Shown here: in pieces, positions 23,825 through 34,609 of the stretch | Layout: the number at the start of each line of letters is the position of its first letter | How positions within the stretch are numbered: position 1 is the stretch's first letter | NCBI GenBank assembly: GCA_013180625.2 | Contig: SNVD02012295.1 | Location: forward strand, 434,001 to 498,000 | Direction: 5' to 3' | Length of the DNA: 64,000 bases | Origin: Boswellia sacra | Lineage: Eukaryota; Streptophyta; Magnoliopsida; Sapindales; Burseraceae | Notes under the pieces: model-generated | What the model was told of the DNA's origin: nothing | Databases searched by the model: none | The model's input: the letters and a program-made list of their open reading frames with translations, nothing else | Position numbers and translations under genes: made by a program

Positions 23825-23968
23825 GATGGAGCATTGGGGCCTAACTGGGAGGGTCTTTATCGAGTCAAAGCAGTCATCCGACCAGGCACCTACAGACTGG
23901 TCACCATGGATGGGAGGTTGCTTCGTCATCCATGAAATATTGAGTACTTAAAAAAGTATTATCCATGA
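23825..23968 (+). pseudogene. Integrase C-terminal remnant
   Basis: The short frame DGALGPNWEGLYRVKAVIRP continues through GTYRLVTMDG to KKYYP and TGA. This is the characteristic end of Ty3/gypsy integrase in plants, with one internal TGA at 23932. It follows the protease tail within about 40 bp, so RT, RNase H and the integrase core have been removed by one large deletion. Confidence 0.85.
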
Positions 23969-24108
23969 TCTCTTTATATATGTAATAACTCCTTATATGG
24001 ACTTATGCATGTATAACAACTCCCATAGGGAGACCTATAAAGAGATTATCAATAAAGTATTCAATTTACCCCATTACCATTCGTTCATCTTTAAAGACTC
24101 ATCTATGA

Positions 24109-24450
24109 TCAAGTTGCGAGAAGCTCACTTAGACTTATATATGAAGATGATGAGTTAGAATCTCCTTGCTTGACTTCCCACCAGTGTTCAACTTCAGGAT
24201 CACTATCTGAGGTAAAAGAGGACGACCGGTCACCCTCCCCTTCAGCCTCTACCACATTGGGATTAACAAAATTACGCCATAACTCGCGATTCTGACCGAA
24301 AAAATTCTGATAAAACTCATTAACCTCTTTACGGTTAGTCGCAGGATCCTTATTTCTTGTCGACTGGGTTTGATGACTTGGTTCCTCCCGTAGCACTGTC
24401 ACAGTTTTAATTCTAGCCATCTGCACAGTTAAAGAGGAGTCATTAGTCAT
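24109..24450 (-). CDS. Antisense ORF of the retrotransposon (113 aa)
   Basis: This clean reading frame runs opposite to gag, between the integrase remnant and the 3' LTR. The product is hydrophilic, beginning MTNDSSLTVQMARIKTVTVL. The middle is KEVNEFYQNFFGQNRELWRNF, and the tail is acidic and Ser-rich (SSSFTSDSDPEVEHWWEV). I do not recognise a domain. Antisense extra ORFs at this position are known in Tat-lineage elements of several plants, and their function is unknown. It is the only intact frame left in this element, which contrasts with five stops in gag-protease. Expression is not shown. Confidence 0.55.
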   Translation of the reverse strand: MTNDSSLTVQMARIKTVTVLREEPSHQTQSTRNKDPATNRKEVNEFYQNFFGQNRELWRNFVNPNVVEAEGEGDRSSSFTSDSDPEVEHWWEVKQGDSNSSSSYISLSELLAT

Positions 24451-24642
24451 CAAACCAGGTCTACTAAGGAAGGGAAGAGAGGAGAGAAAAGAAATGCTAA
24501 GGGACTATATTGAAAACTTTTTAAATAGCCCTTGAAAAATATTTTTCACCCTTGAAAAGAAAAATATCAAGTTGGTCCTTGACCAAAAGTATATAGTTGG
24601 TCTTAAAAAAAAAAATTAGGCAGATGTGCAAGTTTTAGGATT

Positions 24643-24778
24643 TTGCAAAATGCCCCCTGTGCATAGCTTTTTAAACTTGCAAAATACCCCCTGTTCATAG
24701 TTTTCAAAACTGGCAGAATGCCCACTGTGCATAGTTTTCGAAACTTGCAAAATGTCCTCTGTTCATAGTTTTCAGAAT
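24643..24778 (+). repeat. Tandem array A, 34-bp unit, four copies
   Basis: Units start at 24643, 24677, 24711 and 24745, each reading like TTGCAAAATGCCCCCTGTGC followed by ATAG and a TTTTCAAAAC tail. Part of the variable 3' UTR of the retrotransposon. Confidence 0.9.
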
Positions 24779-24984
24779 TGGCAAAAAAGACCCCTACAAG
24801 TGAAGTTTTTGAAAGTTGCAGAAACACCCCTGCAACTAAAAATGAAAATTTCAAAAGTTGCAGGAACACCCCAGCAACTAAAAAACAAAGTTTTTAAAAT
24901 TTACAGGAACACCCCTGCACTAAAAAACGAAGTTTTTAAAATTTGCGGAAACACCCCTGCAACTAATAAATGAAGTTTCAAAAT
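24779..24984 (+). repeat. Tandem array B, 42-bp unit, four copies plus a variant
   Basis: Units start at 24816, 24858, 24901 and 24943. Each is of the form TTGCAGAAACACCCCTGCAA followed by CTAAAAAA and AAGTTTTTAAAAT. A shorter 37-bp variant at 24779 precedes them. Confidence 0.9.
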
Positions 24985-25028
24985 TTTTGGAGAGGCCCTT
25001 GCAAATCACGTAGCCTCCGTATGCCGCA

Positions 25029-25430
25029 TGCAGCTCGCCATCGCGAGCTTGATTCTCCTTGCGCACGTAGCACGCCCGCACGGGCTTTCTCTTCTCATTC
25101 GGCATGCAGCTCGCCCTTGCGACTTGGCTCCCTCGCGGGCTCTCTCCTGCGCGCCTAGCGCCCTCGCGAGCTTGCTGTGCACAGCTCGCCCTCGCGAGCT
25201 TGCTCTCCCCTGCGCGCATCGCAGCTCGCCCTCGCGAGCTTGCTCCCCCCTGCGCGCATCGCAGCACGCCCTCGCGAGCTTGCTCTCCCCTGCACGCATC
25301 ACAGCTCGCCCTCGCGAGCCTGTTCTCCCCTGCGCGCACAGCTTGGGCTCTCTCTTCGCGCATAGCTCGCCCTTGCAGGCTCTCCCCTGCGCGCACAATT
25401 CGCCTTGCGCGAGCTTTCCCTTCGCATGCT
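25029..25430 (+). repeat. Tandem array C, GC-rich 40-bp unit with CTCGCGAG palindrome
   Basis: Four near-identical 40-bp units start at 25182, 25222, 25262 and 25302 (CAGCTCGCCCTCGCGAGCTT, then GCTCTCCCCTGCGCGCATCG). Degenerate copies lie on both sides. Because 40 is not a multiple of three and stops are absent, all frames on both strands stay open. These frames are compositional, not genes. CpG density is very high compared with the AT-rich surroundings. Confidence 0.92.
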
Positions 25431-26474
25431 GCATGCTATGTCAAACGTGTTTGATATATTTTCAAACTTGTATGAGGCATAATGTGAGCAGCAAATGGGT
25501 GATAAAGACTTGCAATTGAAGAGCTTGCTTGTTGGTATAATGGAATCCCATACCGCACTGTACGTGCACATGTCGATCCACTTTTAACGAACCAACTCTT
25601 CTCTTTGCTTTTCCATTATTTTTCGATTCGGTTACCTACCTCCCAAACATGTCACATGTTCCTCCGCTTTCCTCAAATATTCTTTTATTATATCCTTTCT
25701 CGCTTATTACTTATCATTAGTTGACTTCTTAATTATAAAATAAACAACTAATACTTAAAGCTTAGCATAAGTTTTAAAATTCAACATGCACACGTGGTTG
25801 GAAATTGTTTTACCTAAGCCTTTTTCTTAATATTTCCAGTGCTTTATAGTTAGCTGCTACCTTACTTCCATAGTGGCCACTTGGATAAAAAAAATTTTTA
25901 GCTTTTAAACCTACATGCTATGGTCCCGCAGCCATGTATCCTACCTTTGTGGACTATGCATGCATATTCAAAACTCTTCGGGAAGGCATATTGAGTAAAT
26001 CAAACATCCAGACTACAATTTTCTCAAAGCCGCAATATTTGAACAACATTCATTGAAAAGAGAAGGGAGAAGGGAAACTTTACCTCCTACTGTGTTTGCC
26101 TGGAGCACCCCATGCGGCAACCTTCCAAACTTGCCTCCTCCCAAAAGCAAGTTATTCCTTGTTGCGGCTCTCTTGTTGCCTCCCAACTTTGACCTCTTGC
26201 TTTATGTCAACACGCTAGGGTTTCTAAGACTTGCGGCAAGGATATTGAAAAAATTAAAAGAGATTTTATATGTATAGACGGAAAGTCTGCATCATATTTG
26301 TCAATTATATAATTTTCATCTTTGTGACGCTCATCTAGGGTTCAAGTCATGTTAGACTTATATGTATGATAAAATTCACCTTTTGGGGCTCTTACTAATA
26401 TTTAATTTAGAGGCCTAAGTAACTTAATCGTCCCTACGTCGACCCGTTAGTCGACTTAGGCCTGGGGGGACTAC
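25431..26474 (+). other. 3' untranslated part of the retrotransposon with polypurine tract
   Basis: Non-coding internal sequence between array C and the 3' LTR. It ends with the plus-strand primer GGCCTGGGGGGACTAC (about 26459-26474), directly before the LTR. No gene is recognised. Confidence 0.7.
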
Positions 26475-26848
26475 TGTTATGGCCATAACAAAATTGGGTC
26501 TCGATTAAATCTAAGTCCACTATTAAAGCCCATTATTTGGGCCTATTGTCTGGGTCCCACAATGACTCCTCCTAATATCTATATAAACCCTCTGGATTTT
26601 TGCTCAAGGTATGCACACTTTTCTGAACTCATTCTCTCTCTAAATTTCCTTTGCTTTTGAGAACTTCTCTCTCTAGGAAATTCTTCCAGAAAATTTAGGA
26701 GTGCCGGAAACTGACTTGAGCGTCGGAGGGTTTTCGCTGGCACTACCGCCAGCACCCCTGACTATTTTTCTTTGTTCTCAGGATTGGACCCGACGTACAA
26801 TTCGAGCTCCGACCCGCTTTTCGGCTATCTGGAAATCGTGCATCAATA
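26475..26848 (+). repeat. 3' LTR
   Basis: Same length as the 5' LTR, with about 19 substitutions (roughly 5%) and no indels. It ends GCATCAATA. The following CTCTT (26849-26853) is the target-site duplicate of 20804-20808. Confidence 0.93.
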
Positions 26849-28060
26849 CTCTTATTTATAAATTTTGGATATAAACTTTCGTACATATTCGGATGTGATG
26901 CAAGTAGAGAGCAAAAGTGATATAGCTATAAATAAATGGCCGTATTAGATAAAATTATCAAGATTGGAAACACAATAGTATCATTTAAATCAATATTGTT
27001 AATACAGTCATCTCATAAAATCAATCATACACCATTTGAGTTGGTAAAAATGTCATCAAATTAATGAAAAATAATATTAAATAAAAAAATTATAACGGAT
27101 GTTGTAATAAATACTTCTTCAAGAAAATCACATTTTATCAAATTGTATAAAAATAGTTGTCTGTATTGATTATATATTGAGTAATATGAGGCATACAACT
27201 AAGTTATACAATCGTACCTCAGTTAAATAACCTAATGTAATACAAATTTGTTGGGTTCGATAAAATAAAAACATAAGTTAAAATATTTTTAATAAATGAA
27301 GTGGAAACTCATGTATAAGTGGGTCATCCACCTAATATTACTTGTATATATTTAAACTAGAATTATGTTTACTAACATAATCTATTTATTTAACAAGGTT
27401 TTATTTGGGGATCAAAGTGTCTAACAAAAATAAGAAATTATAATGGGGAAAATGAGTTTAAATATGGGTTGAATAGAACTACTCTTTTTATTGTTAAGCA
27501 ATGAAAAAAAAAAACTAAAATTTTACCATCTATAAAAAAGTTGTAAACAAATATCAAATAATTATTATAAATTGGATATAACAATAAGTTTCTTTAGAAG
27601 AGTTGTTTTTCACGCTATTCAATTATTTTCTTTTATAGCCAAATTCATTATTTATGTCAAATGAGAAAATATGTTTTTATATAAAAATTGTAAAAAAAAA
27701 AGGAAAAATGCTCAGAAATTGATTTTTGGCAGCAAAACTACGATGGGTTTTCAACAGTCTCCATCGCTGCATCCTCCATATAAGAGATTAGAAGAGGAGA
27801 TTTTTGGGGTTTAAATTAATTTGGATCGAGATGAAGGGATTTGTTAATATGCATCCCGGCTCGTGTGAATGCAGCAGCTGCATTGTATTGCGTTTTTACT
27901 TTTCAATGGAAATACAACGGCTGACAGCAAAACTGTAGCATGACTTACCACCGATATGTTCGGTAAAATGAGTCACATACCATTGGATTGGATTCAAGAT
28001 TTTGTTTGTTTGGATTGAAACATTAATTCAACGGTTGTTAACCGGAAATAAACAATAGTT
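26849..28060. other. AT-rich spacer with repeat fragments
   Basis: 26849-26960 is the right half of the repeat split by the retrotransposon. 27590-27700 contains inverted fragments of the repeat family of 17 kb and 29 kb. No gene is seen. Confidence 0.4.
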
Positions 28061-28065
28061 TGAAC

Positions 28066-28300
28066 GAAAGCATTGTGTGTTCTTTTTTGAATTATGTGTT
28101 TTTGTTTTCAAAATGATTTAAAAAATGATTTTCTATGATTTAGAGAATATATTTTAAGTAAAAGGATATGCGTTTGAAAATGAATTCATAAAATACAAAT
28201 TTGAATATAGTTTTAAGAATATGTGTTTGAAAAAGAATTCTTGAATTGAAATTTTGAAAACAAAAGTAAGATATTTGTTTGAAAATGAATCATTGAAACA
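28066..28300 (-). mobile_element. Harbinger-related terminal fragment (MITE-like)
   Basis: Starting near TGTGTGTTCTTTTTTG, this block matches the reverse complement of the right end of the 7.4-14.4 kb Harbinger element. Shared phrases include TGTTTTTGTTTTCAAAATGA, GGATATGCGTTTGAAAATG and ATATGTGTTTGAAAAA. It stops at the same terminal position. It is probably a non-autonomous relative, and its other end was not found. Confidence 0.55.
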
Positions 28301-28737
28301 TTTTATAAAATTATAAAAAATTATATTATAAAAATATTTTACAAAAACAAAAAACAATACGTATTATATAATTTATAATACAAAAAAAATGAAAAACAAG
28401 ATTTACGAAACAATAAAGGACACGGCCTAAAGCTCCTGAAACAAAGCATCACAGACGGCACATGTTGAAATGTCGCAATTCCAGAACCCACCAGGCCCAT
28501 CACCACAACCAGTAAATTTCAAACTTTCGGAGACAACCAATACAGATTTTGCTAATTAACTCAAAGTTGGGATCCGTAAAAACTGTAAACTCTTTATTTT
28601 TATTCTCAATCATTAAATTAAATAGAAGAAATAATTATAAATTGATAATTATTTTTAAATAAAAAATTATATTAAAGTCTCTCATCCCATATGATTTATA
28701 ATGAACTTATCTAGAAATAAGAAAGAAAAATGCACCC

Positions 28738-28951
28738 ACAATGGGTTAGTTCAAGTGGTGAAGCGGGCAAGGATGGAGTTGGTACAGCACCAATGGTGAA
28801 GTCCTGGGTTCGAGTCTCCACAATGGCCTCCTCTATGATTTAAGTGGGAGACCGTGACAGTGGGTTGTGGTTGCGCTAGTCTCTTCCGAGGATTAGTCAT
28901 GGTGCGCGTAAGCTGGCCCGGACACCTCGGTTACAAAAAAAAAAAAAAAGA
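28738..28951 (+). mobile_element. tRNA-derived SINE with target-site duplication
   Basis: A 200-bp body starts ACAATGGGTTAGTTCAAGTGG (A-box region, 28744-28760), has a B-box GGGTTCGAGTC (28806-28816) and ends CACCTCGGTTAC followed by a poly-A tail. The flanks AAGAAAGAAAAATGCACCC (28719-28737) and AAGAAAGAAAAATGCATCC (28952-28970) form a 19-bp target-site duplication with one mismatch. This is a complete, fairly young SINE copied by LINE machinery. Confidence 0.9.
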
Positions 28952-28970
28952 AAGAAAGAAAAATGCATCC

Positions 28971-29835
28971 TAATCATATATAGATTTAATATATCATATT
29001 CTTATAATTAATTTATGGAAATTAATTGAAATTAAAATATTTTATTCGAATAACGAAGGTCAAATATTTTTCTGTTAGGAGTATTTAATAAAGATGTTAA
29101 TCAACCTATTATTAGTTTTTAAATTTGGGCAAAACTACGTTCTCGAAATTAAAGAAATTTCATCCAAAGAAAATAAAATAAATTAATTAGTCTATATATG
29201 AAAATTCTGAATTAATTTCTAATGACCATTGCAAAAAAAAAAAAATTACATTTTTTTAAAGCAAAAGTTGTATAATGAAAAAAACAAGTCATTATTATTT
29301 TTATCATTTATAAGAATAAAAATAATTTTTATAAATACTACAAGATATGAAACACTCAATGGTAATACATTTACAATTTTTTTCAAATATTTACACCTTT
29401 TACATGTCATTTATCACATTTATATGAAAAAAATGTTTGGTATTTTACAAAAATAAATAGTGATTTTGGCTAGAATCGTAAATACATAAAGTGTTAAAAA
29501 CAAAATTTTTTAAAGAGAATTACAATTTTTATATATCCCTTTAGTACAACTTTTATAAAGATTTTCAAATTTTAGAAGTTTCCTCTCTTATGTGAACAAT
29601 AACGTATTCACACATTTTTACAATTTTACATGCCACTTATAACTTTTATATAAAAAATATGTTTGGCCATTTTACAAAATAAACAGTAATTTTGACTAGA
29701 AACGTAAAAACAAAATAGTGTCAAACAACTTTTTAAAATAATTTTTCATAAGTTCATTAAATTAATTACCAACTAATGAAGTTTTGTGATTGCGTTATAT
29801 GATATCTAGAAAAATATTATTATCACATTCATTTA
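28971..29835. other. AT-rich spacer with diverged direct repeats
   Basis: Two loosely matching blocks (29420-29530 and 29650-29740) repeat the phrases AATAAATAGTGATTTTGGCTAG and TTTACAATTTTTATATA, as in the 17-kb family. No gene. Confidence 0.4.
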
Positions 29836-30743
29836 GGAAACGCAAAATCCGGGGATGAGGGACCTCAATCCCCCACCATGGCCCCGACACAGCTTTTCAA
29901 TCCCCTCCTTGAAAAATTCCACAAAAATTTCGGGGTCGGGGAAATCAATTCCCTGGCATTTATCCGAAAAATCTTTTTTTTTCTACATAAATTACAAAAT
30001 CCAATGTGAGGGAAGAAGTACAATAACGAATTCAAAGTTATAAAAACCATCCATTCCTGCAAATTCATAGTTATAATTATAACAAATCAAAATTTCAAAG
30101 TCATATTGATACAATTTACTAACAATATAACCTTCACCAGAAAAAAAAAATCATCAACAGAAGCCTTGAGCTAACCAGCAGCCTTGAGGAGCAAAACATA
30201 AGCAAGTACAGGTGGACCGTGTCATCTTCAGAATGACACTGAAGCTGTAGCGTGGATGGCACCAGCGGTGAGCGTTGGCGAGAACGACGGTGAGCTTGAC
30301 TGCGTGAGGCCGTGAACTGAAGTGTGAGGGACTGAGGGTGAGGGCGTGAGGCTAGCTGCTGTTTCGTGTTATCATAATGGGGGTGGGGTTAGTTTTTTTA
30401 TGATTTTTTTTTTTTTAAATTAAAATGGTAACATATGATAATTGAATTGGGCAGGGAATTTGGGTTGCGCTCAGACCTTTTGACATTTATAAGTTATAAT
30501 CATTGGTTTGGGGCTCGGGCTAGATGTCAAACATACATCGATTTAGGCCTGAATTAAAAGCATACACATTTAAATATTTTAATCTAATTGTATTCATTGT
30601 TTATTCTGGGCCGGGGCTAGGCAGGCCCAAAAATCTTCTCCCTGTCCTCAGCCTAAATCCCTATAATTCTGGGCAATTCTCCAAGCATTGTCACGTCAGA
30701 GAGCCAGGTATCCGGCCTTGCTTGAGTATATTTGCCACCCCTA
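29836..30743. mobile_element. Candidate non-autonomous hAT element
   Basis: The right end is TTTGCCACCCCTA (30731-30743), a typical hAT terminus. The interior is GC-rich, with G-rich clusters (GTGAGGGCGTGAGG) and CCCCG tracts, like hAT subterminal regions. The proposed left end (TAGGAAACGCAAAATCC near 29836) matches only loosely, and no 8-bp target duplication could be confirmed. Confidence 0.3.
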
Positions 30744-32021
30744 TCATCTATGTATTATGCGTGGATTTTTTTATTTTTTTATTTTTTTAAATGTGTATAG
30801 CCTTGCACACATACAAATATTGTATAGAAGAAAATAATGTCAGACGTTATTTTTTCAAAAAAAAAAAGAATTTATAAATGGCTGTGTGTGTTTGTTAGAT
30901 CTCCATGACCCATGGGATAAAAGAGGTGTTGGAATGAAGAGTCAAGAAATACTATATCTTAATGTATAATAATTTTTGGGATAGTGTCACAAACTATACC
31001 TAGGTTTGCTCAAATGTTATTCAAAAATCAATTATTAAAAATCACTAACTACCCCTACATTTTAGAAAGTCATCAACTATATTCCAGGATTGCAGAGTCA
31101 TGTCCCAAAATTTATAAAAAAAAAAATCAAATACTTAACATTTTTTAGTAAAACAAATTTTAAATAAAATCTTGAGATGTCTATTTTAACATATATAAAT
31201 TTTAGAATCAAAATCAAAGTAAAATAATTATAGTAATTTTAAAATTAAGTTAAACCTCCATTCATTCGAAAATTTATAAGAAATTCCGCTTAATCTATTA
31301 AAATACAAACTTTCTGAGATTAAATTAAAATGAAAGATGAAGAAAAATATCAAATTCATAATTTTATGAAGTCTTAGATAACTCAAATAATTTTCGTAAA
31401 AAAATTTTCAGGTCTCTGTAGAGAACATCATCACTTACTAGATAGAATTAGATATGATAATAGAATATTGATGCGCACAGAATAGTATTATTCTTTTTGA
31501 TATTTAGGTATTTTGACTGTAAGAATAAATGAAAAGTGAACCCAAAGACCAATTTTAGGTTTATCATGTGTAGAATATCACTTACTAATTTTATGTTTTA
31601 AGGATTGGAATAAGTTATTTCAAAAAGTGATTGTTCATCATTTTACAATATTATTTAAAAAATGATTTCTTAAGGGATAAAGAATTTTGATTGAGGGGTG
31701 GTCCTCATCCCGTCAACCCTAGCTAAGGAAAATCCTAAGAATTTAGCTTAAGATGATAGCGAGAGTAGCTTAGTAGCAGAGAAATGGGTAGTGAACAAGA
31801 ATATGAAATAGCATTGCTAGCCCAGCTTGCGTCATGAAACGAAGGCAGTTCATCGCATTGGTCTCAAGAATAATTAAATAAATAAGTTTATGGAGAAATT
31901 AGGGTTTTTATTAATATCAGTTTAATAACTATTTTATTGTTTATTACAACATTTGATTAAGAAAAAGAATCTTTGCTTCAGAAGGAAAAATAAGTACAAA
32001 ACTTTCTTTAAATCTTTGCTT
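30744..32021. other. AT-rich spacer
   Basis: No gene is recognised. A block around 30975-31110 (AGTGTCACAAACTATACCTA, ACTACCCCTACATTTTAG) resembles the terminal repeats of non-autonomous Mutator-like elements. It has no partner here. Confidence 0.3.
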
Positions 32022-32026
32022 TAGAG

Positions 32027-32997
32027 TGTTGGTTCTAGACGTGCACGTGTATTGCACATGAGTATTTTGTCATCATGTGATAAAAACATTAAATATGGAT
32101 ATTTTTCTAATCTCATTTATTTTAAATCGATGTTTTGTAGTAGGAGAATTTTAATTAAAATAGGATAAGTCTTGATATGGTATCCTAGTTAAATAAGAAT
32201 AATTTTTATGGTATCCTAGTTGAATAGGAATAAGTTTGGATTTGGAATCCTAGTTGAATAGGAAGTTTTATTAATTATCCCTTGTTAGATTAGGATATAT
32301 TTAAGTATTCTAGTTTACTTAGGAAAAGTATATTATCACTTCCTATAATGTTTGATTCTTATCCAAACTTTCCTTATGAGTTTTATTAAGATTCTACAGG
32401 ATTTTGACAAGGATTACAATTCATATCAAATGCTATATAAAGATATCTTCATAGCTTTTGGTGGAATTAATTCAAGGCAATTCAAGGCATTCAACGCAAA
32501 TTGAGAGAGAGTAATCAAGAGCAAGTTTGAGTGCGTTTTTTATTTGTTTCTTATGTCTTTTATAAAGCTTTAGGCTTTGGTTAATTGTTATAGATAGTGT
32601 GAGCTTAAGGGAGTTGAGTAATCACATGTGTCTATACCAGTTACAGGTCTATACCAGTTACGGGTCTGTACCAGTTACAGTTGTTATGTTATTCTTAACT
32701 GCGTGTAGTTAAGATAATTGTGATAGAAAACGAGCAGTATTAGAAGAGTGTGTGAAGGACTATGGTTGTGATCGGGGTTGATCAAGTTTACATAGATGAG
32801 GTTAGTGAGTGAGCAGGTGTCTACCACTGTAAAAAGTCCTAAGTCGAGTGTAAACATATACAACATAGTGGATTGCAACTCTTGTTGTCCGTGGATATAG
32901 GTTGGTTATGACCGAGCCACGTAAAAATCCTGTTCCAATTTACATTATGGTTTTCTCTTATATTATTTGTAACTTCCATAAGTTGCGAAACCCAACA
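32027..32997 (+). mobile_element. Solo LTR (971 bp) with 5-bp target-site duplication
   Basis: It begins TGTTGG and ends CCAACA, a perfect 6-bp terminal inverted repeat with TG..CA ends. It is flanked by TAGAG on both sides (32022-32026 and 32998-33002). A promoter-like GCTATATAAAGA lies near 32430. No primer-binding site or coding sequence adjoins it, so the rest was lost by LTR-LTR recombination. Superfamily cannot be told; the 3' end wording (GTTATGACCGAGCCACGTAA) resembles Ty1/copia LTRs. Confidence 0.88.
32631..32681 (+). repeat. 17-bp tandem repeat, three copies, inside the solo LTR
   Basis: TCTATACCAGTTACAGG is repeated at 32631, 32648 and 32665 with one or two changes each. Imperfect repeats of the type TGGTATCCTAGTTGAATAGG also occur upstream at about 32177-32260. 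Confidence 0.85.
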
Positions 32998-33002
32998 TAG
33001 AG

Positions 33003-34009
33003 TATATCATTAATTTCTATAGTTTCAGTTTGCTTAGATTTTCTTCTTAATTTCTAATATTTTATGTTGTATTAGGTTTTTAATTAGTGAGTTGAGTTAA
33101 TTTTACGGTTAGTTTGCTGAAGTAATAGAGGGTTCTTATAAAGGAATAGATTCTTAATTATAGGAAATTACTTATTATTTTCAGCCCTTGTAATTATAAT
33201 AACTAGAAGCTTAATTATAATGTCAAAATCCTCTTTGGTCTTTCCATTAAAAATAAAAAAAAGAATATGATGTTAAATCAATTAGAAAATAACAAAAAAA
33301 ATTCTATTGAAACATAAAAACAATTTATAAGAACTCAACCCCAATTGGAATTTTAGGAAGCCAAAATCTATAATGTATTCAAAGTCCTAAAAATCAAATT
33401 AAACATTCTAATTTATCCTAACTTGTCCTACCCCATATATTCAACGGCCATCTTTTATACAACTAAAAGATAAAAAATTTAATAAAAATAAGAACATAAA
33501 ATACTTAAAATATTAAAGTAATTTTAAACACACACACACATATATATTAAAAATATTTTCAAAATATAGAAAGAATACAAGTAATATTACTCATTATATG
33601 ATAAAATATTTAATTATGTTATTGAAATGTATTAATCTTTATTTAATATCTATTATGAGATATTGAATTAGTGGTATATTAGTATTTCAATAGAAGTTTT
33701 TATTAGATCAAAAGGTGTAAGCATTAAGCTCGGAGTTGTCTTCTGTTAAACCAAACCGCTTTTACTGTTCCTATTCAAGAGCATAATCACAAAACATTTT
33801 GGTAGTTTTAATAGCCATATGTAATTGGGCCCTTGCTCGAAAGTGGGGATATTTGTATTAAAAGATCCTTTTATAGCCATTTTCATTCATCTTTGGCATC
33901 GATAACAGCCAACAAAGTCGGAAGAATCTCTCTTCCTCTTCTCCCGTTAACAAGAAGTTTTCCTGTCCACACTCTTCATGAGTCACTCGTATAAAAAAAG
34001 ATCTGACAG
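33003..34009. other. AT-rich spacer left of the Mutator-like element
   Basis: No gene is recognised. A short (CA)n/(TA)n tract lies near 33529-33548. A GC-richer stretch at 33720-33990 could be a decayed promoter or leader. Confidence 0.3.
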
Positions 34010-34018
34010 TTTTTATAA

Positions 34019-34150
34019 GGGTTAATGTCATAGACTTCTCCTACCTTTTGAGAAATTATCATTCAGATATGCCTTTTCACCTTTTTGTATAAATTAGGTT
34101 CCTATGTTTTGATAAATGCATTACATACCTCACTTTTATTAACTTTGCCA
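34019..34150 (+). repeat. MULE left terminal inverted repeat
   Basis: About 132 bp, starting GGGTTAATGTCATAGAC. It pairs with 56122-56251. In MuDR-type elements the TIR holds both the transposase binding site and the promoter of the gene reading inward. The GRF gene starts 460 bp inside. Confidence 0.88.
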
Positions 34151-34609
34151 TTTGATGACATCATTTTTTTCCCAAATAGACAACAATTACTTAAATACTC
34201 TCAAGTCCCATATAGCATACATGTGCATTATTACAATATTCCTTTCAACACACAAATGACATTTTAACCCTTACAATTGCAAACAAAATATTAGTGGGTC
34301 CAGCACATTTGGTTAAGTAAATGACCATTTTACCCCTAAAAAAATTGAAATCCATTGTAGCTATTAGAAACTACCTATTGGAATCTTGCATGGTTTTATA
34401 AAAACCTGCATATGATGCCTAACAACTAACACTCCCTCGCCTTGTATTATACTCAGCCATCACTCACAAATAGAAACTATCACGGAAACCATTACACAAC
34501 CATCAACACAGACAAATAGCAACACAAAAATATCCATCTACCTTCAAAATAGCATTGTATACATCAAGGGTACTAAGCATTGCAAGGCACAAAATCGAAT
34601 TCATCAAAC

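Larger units (their letters stand above)
20809..26848 (+). mobile_element. Ty3/gypsy LTR retrotransposon, Tat-type, internally deleted
   Basis: This is a complete LTR-to-LTR insertion of 6.04 kb. LTRs are 20809-21182 and 26475-26848 (374 bp each, TG start; about 19 mismatches and no indels by eye). The target-site duplication is CTCTT (20804-20808 and 26849-26853). The interior has a primer-binding site, gag and protease in one frame, then jumps directly to the C-terminal end of integrase. Reverse transcriptase, RNase H and the integrase core are absent. An antisense ORF and three tandem arrays precede the 3' LTR. Gag sequence, antisense ORF and repeat-rich 3' UTR are all features described for the Tat lineage. 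Such gag-retaining deletion derivatives can only move with help from intact relatives. Confidence 0.93.

Noticed and set aside
24920..25571. Several long overlapping open frames on both strands (up to about 160 codons)
   Set aside because: They come from the GC-rich 40-bp tandem array, whose unit lacks stops in all frames. The predicted peptides are Arg/Ala repeats with no family resemblance.
20801..26853. An 8- or 9-bp target duplication (AATACTCTT) for the Tat retrotransposon
   Set aside because: Treating LTR ends as TG..CA in the 5' copy (GCATCAACA) with one C-to-T change in the 3' copy gives the normal 5-bp duplication CTCTT. The extra identical bases are then coincidence.
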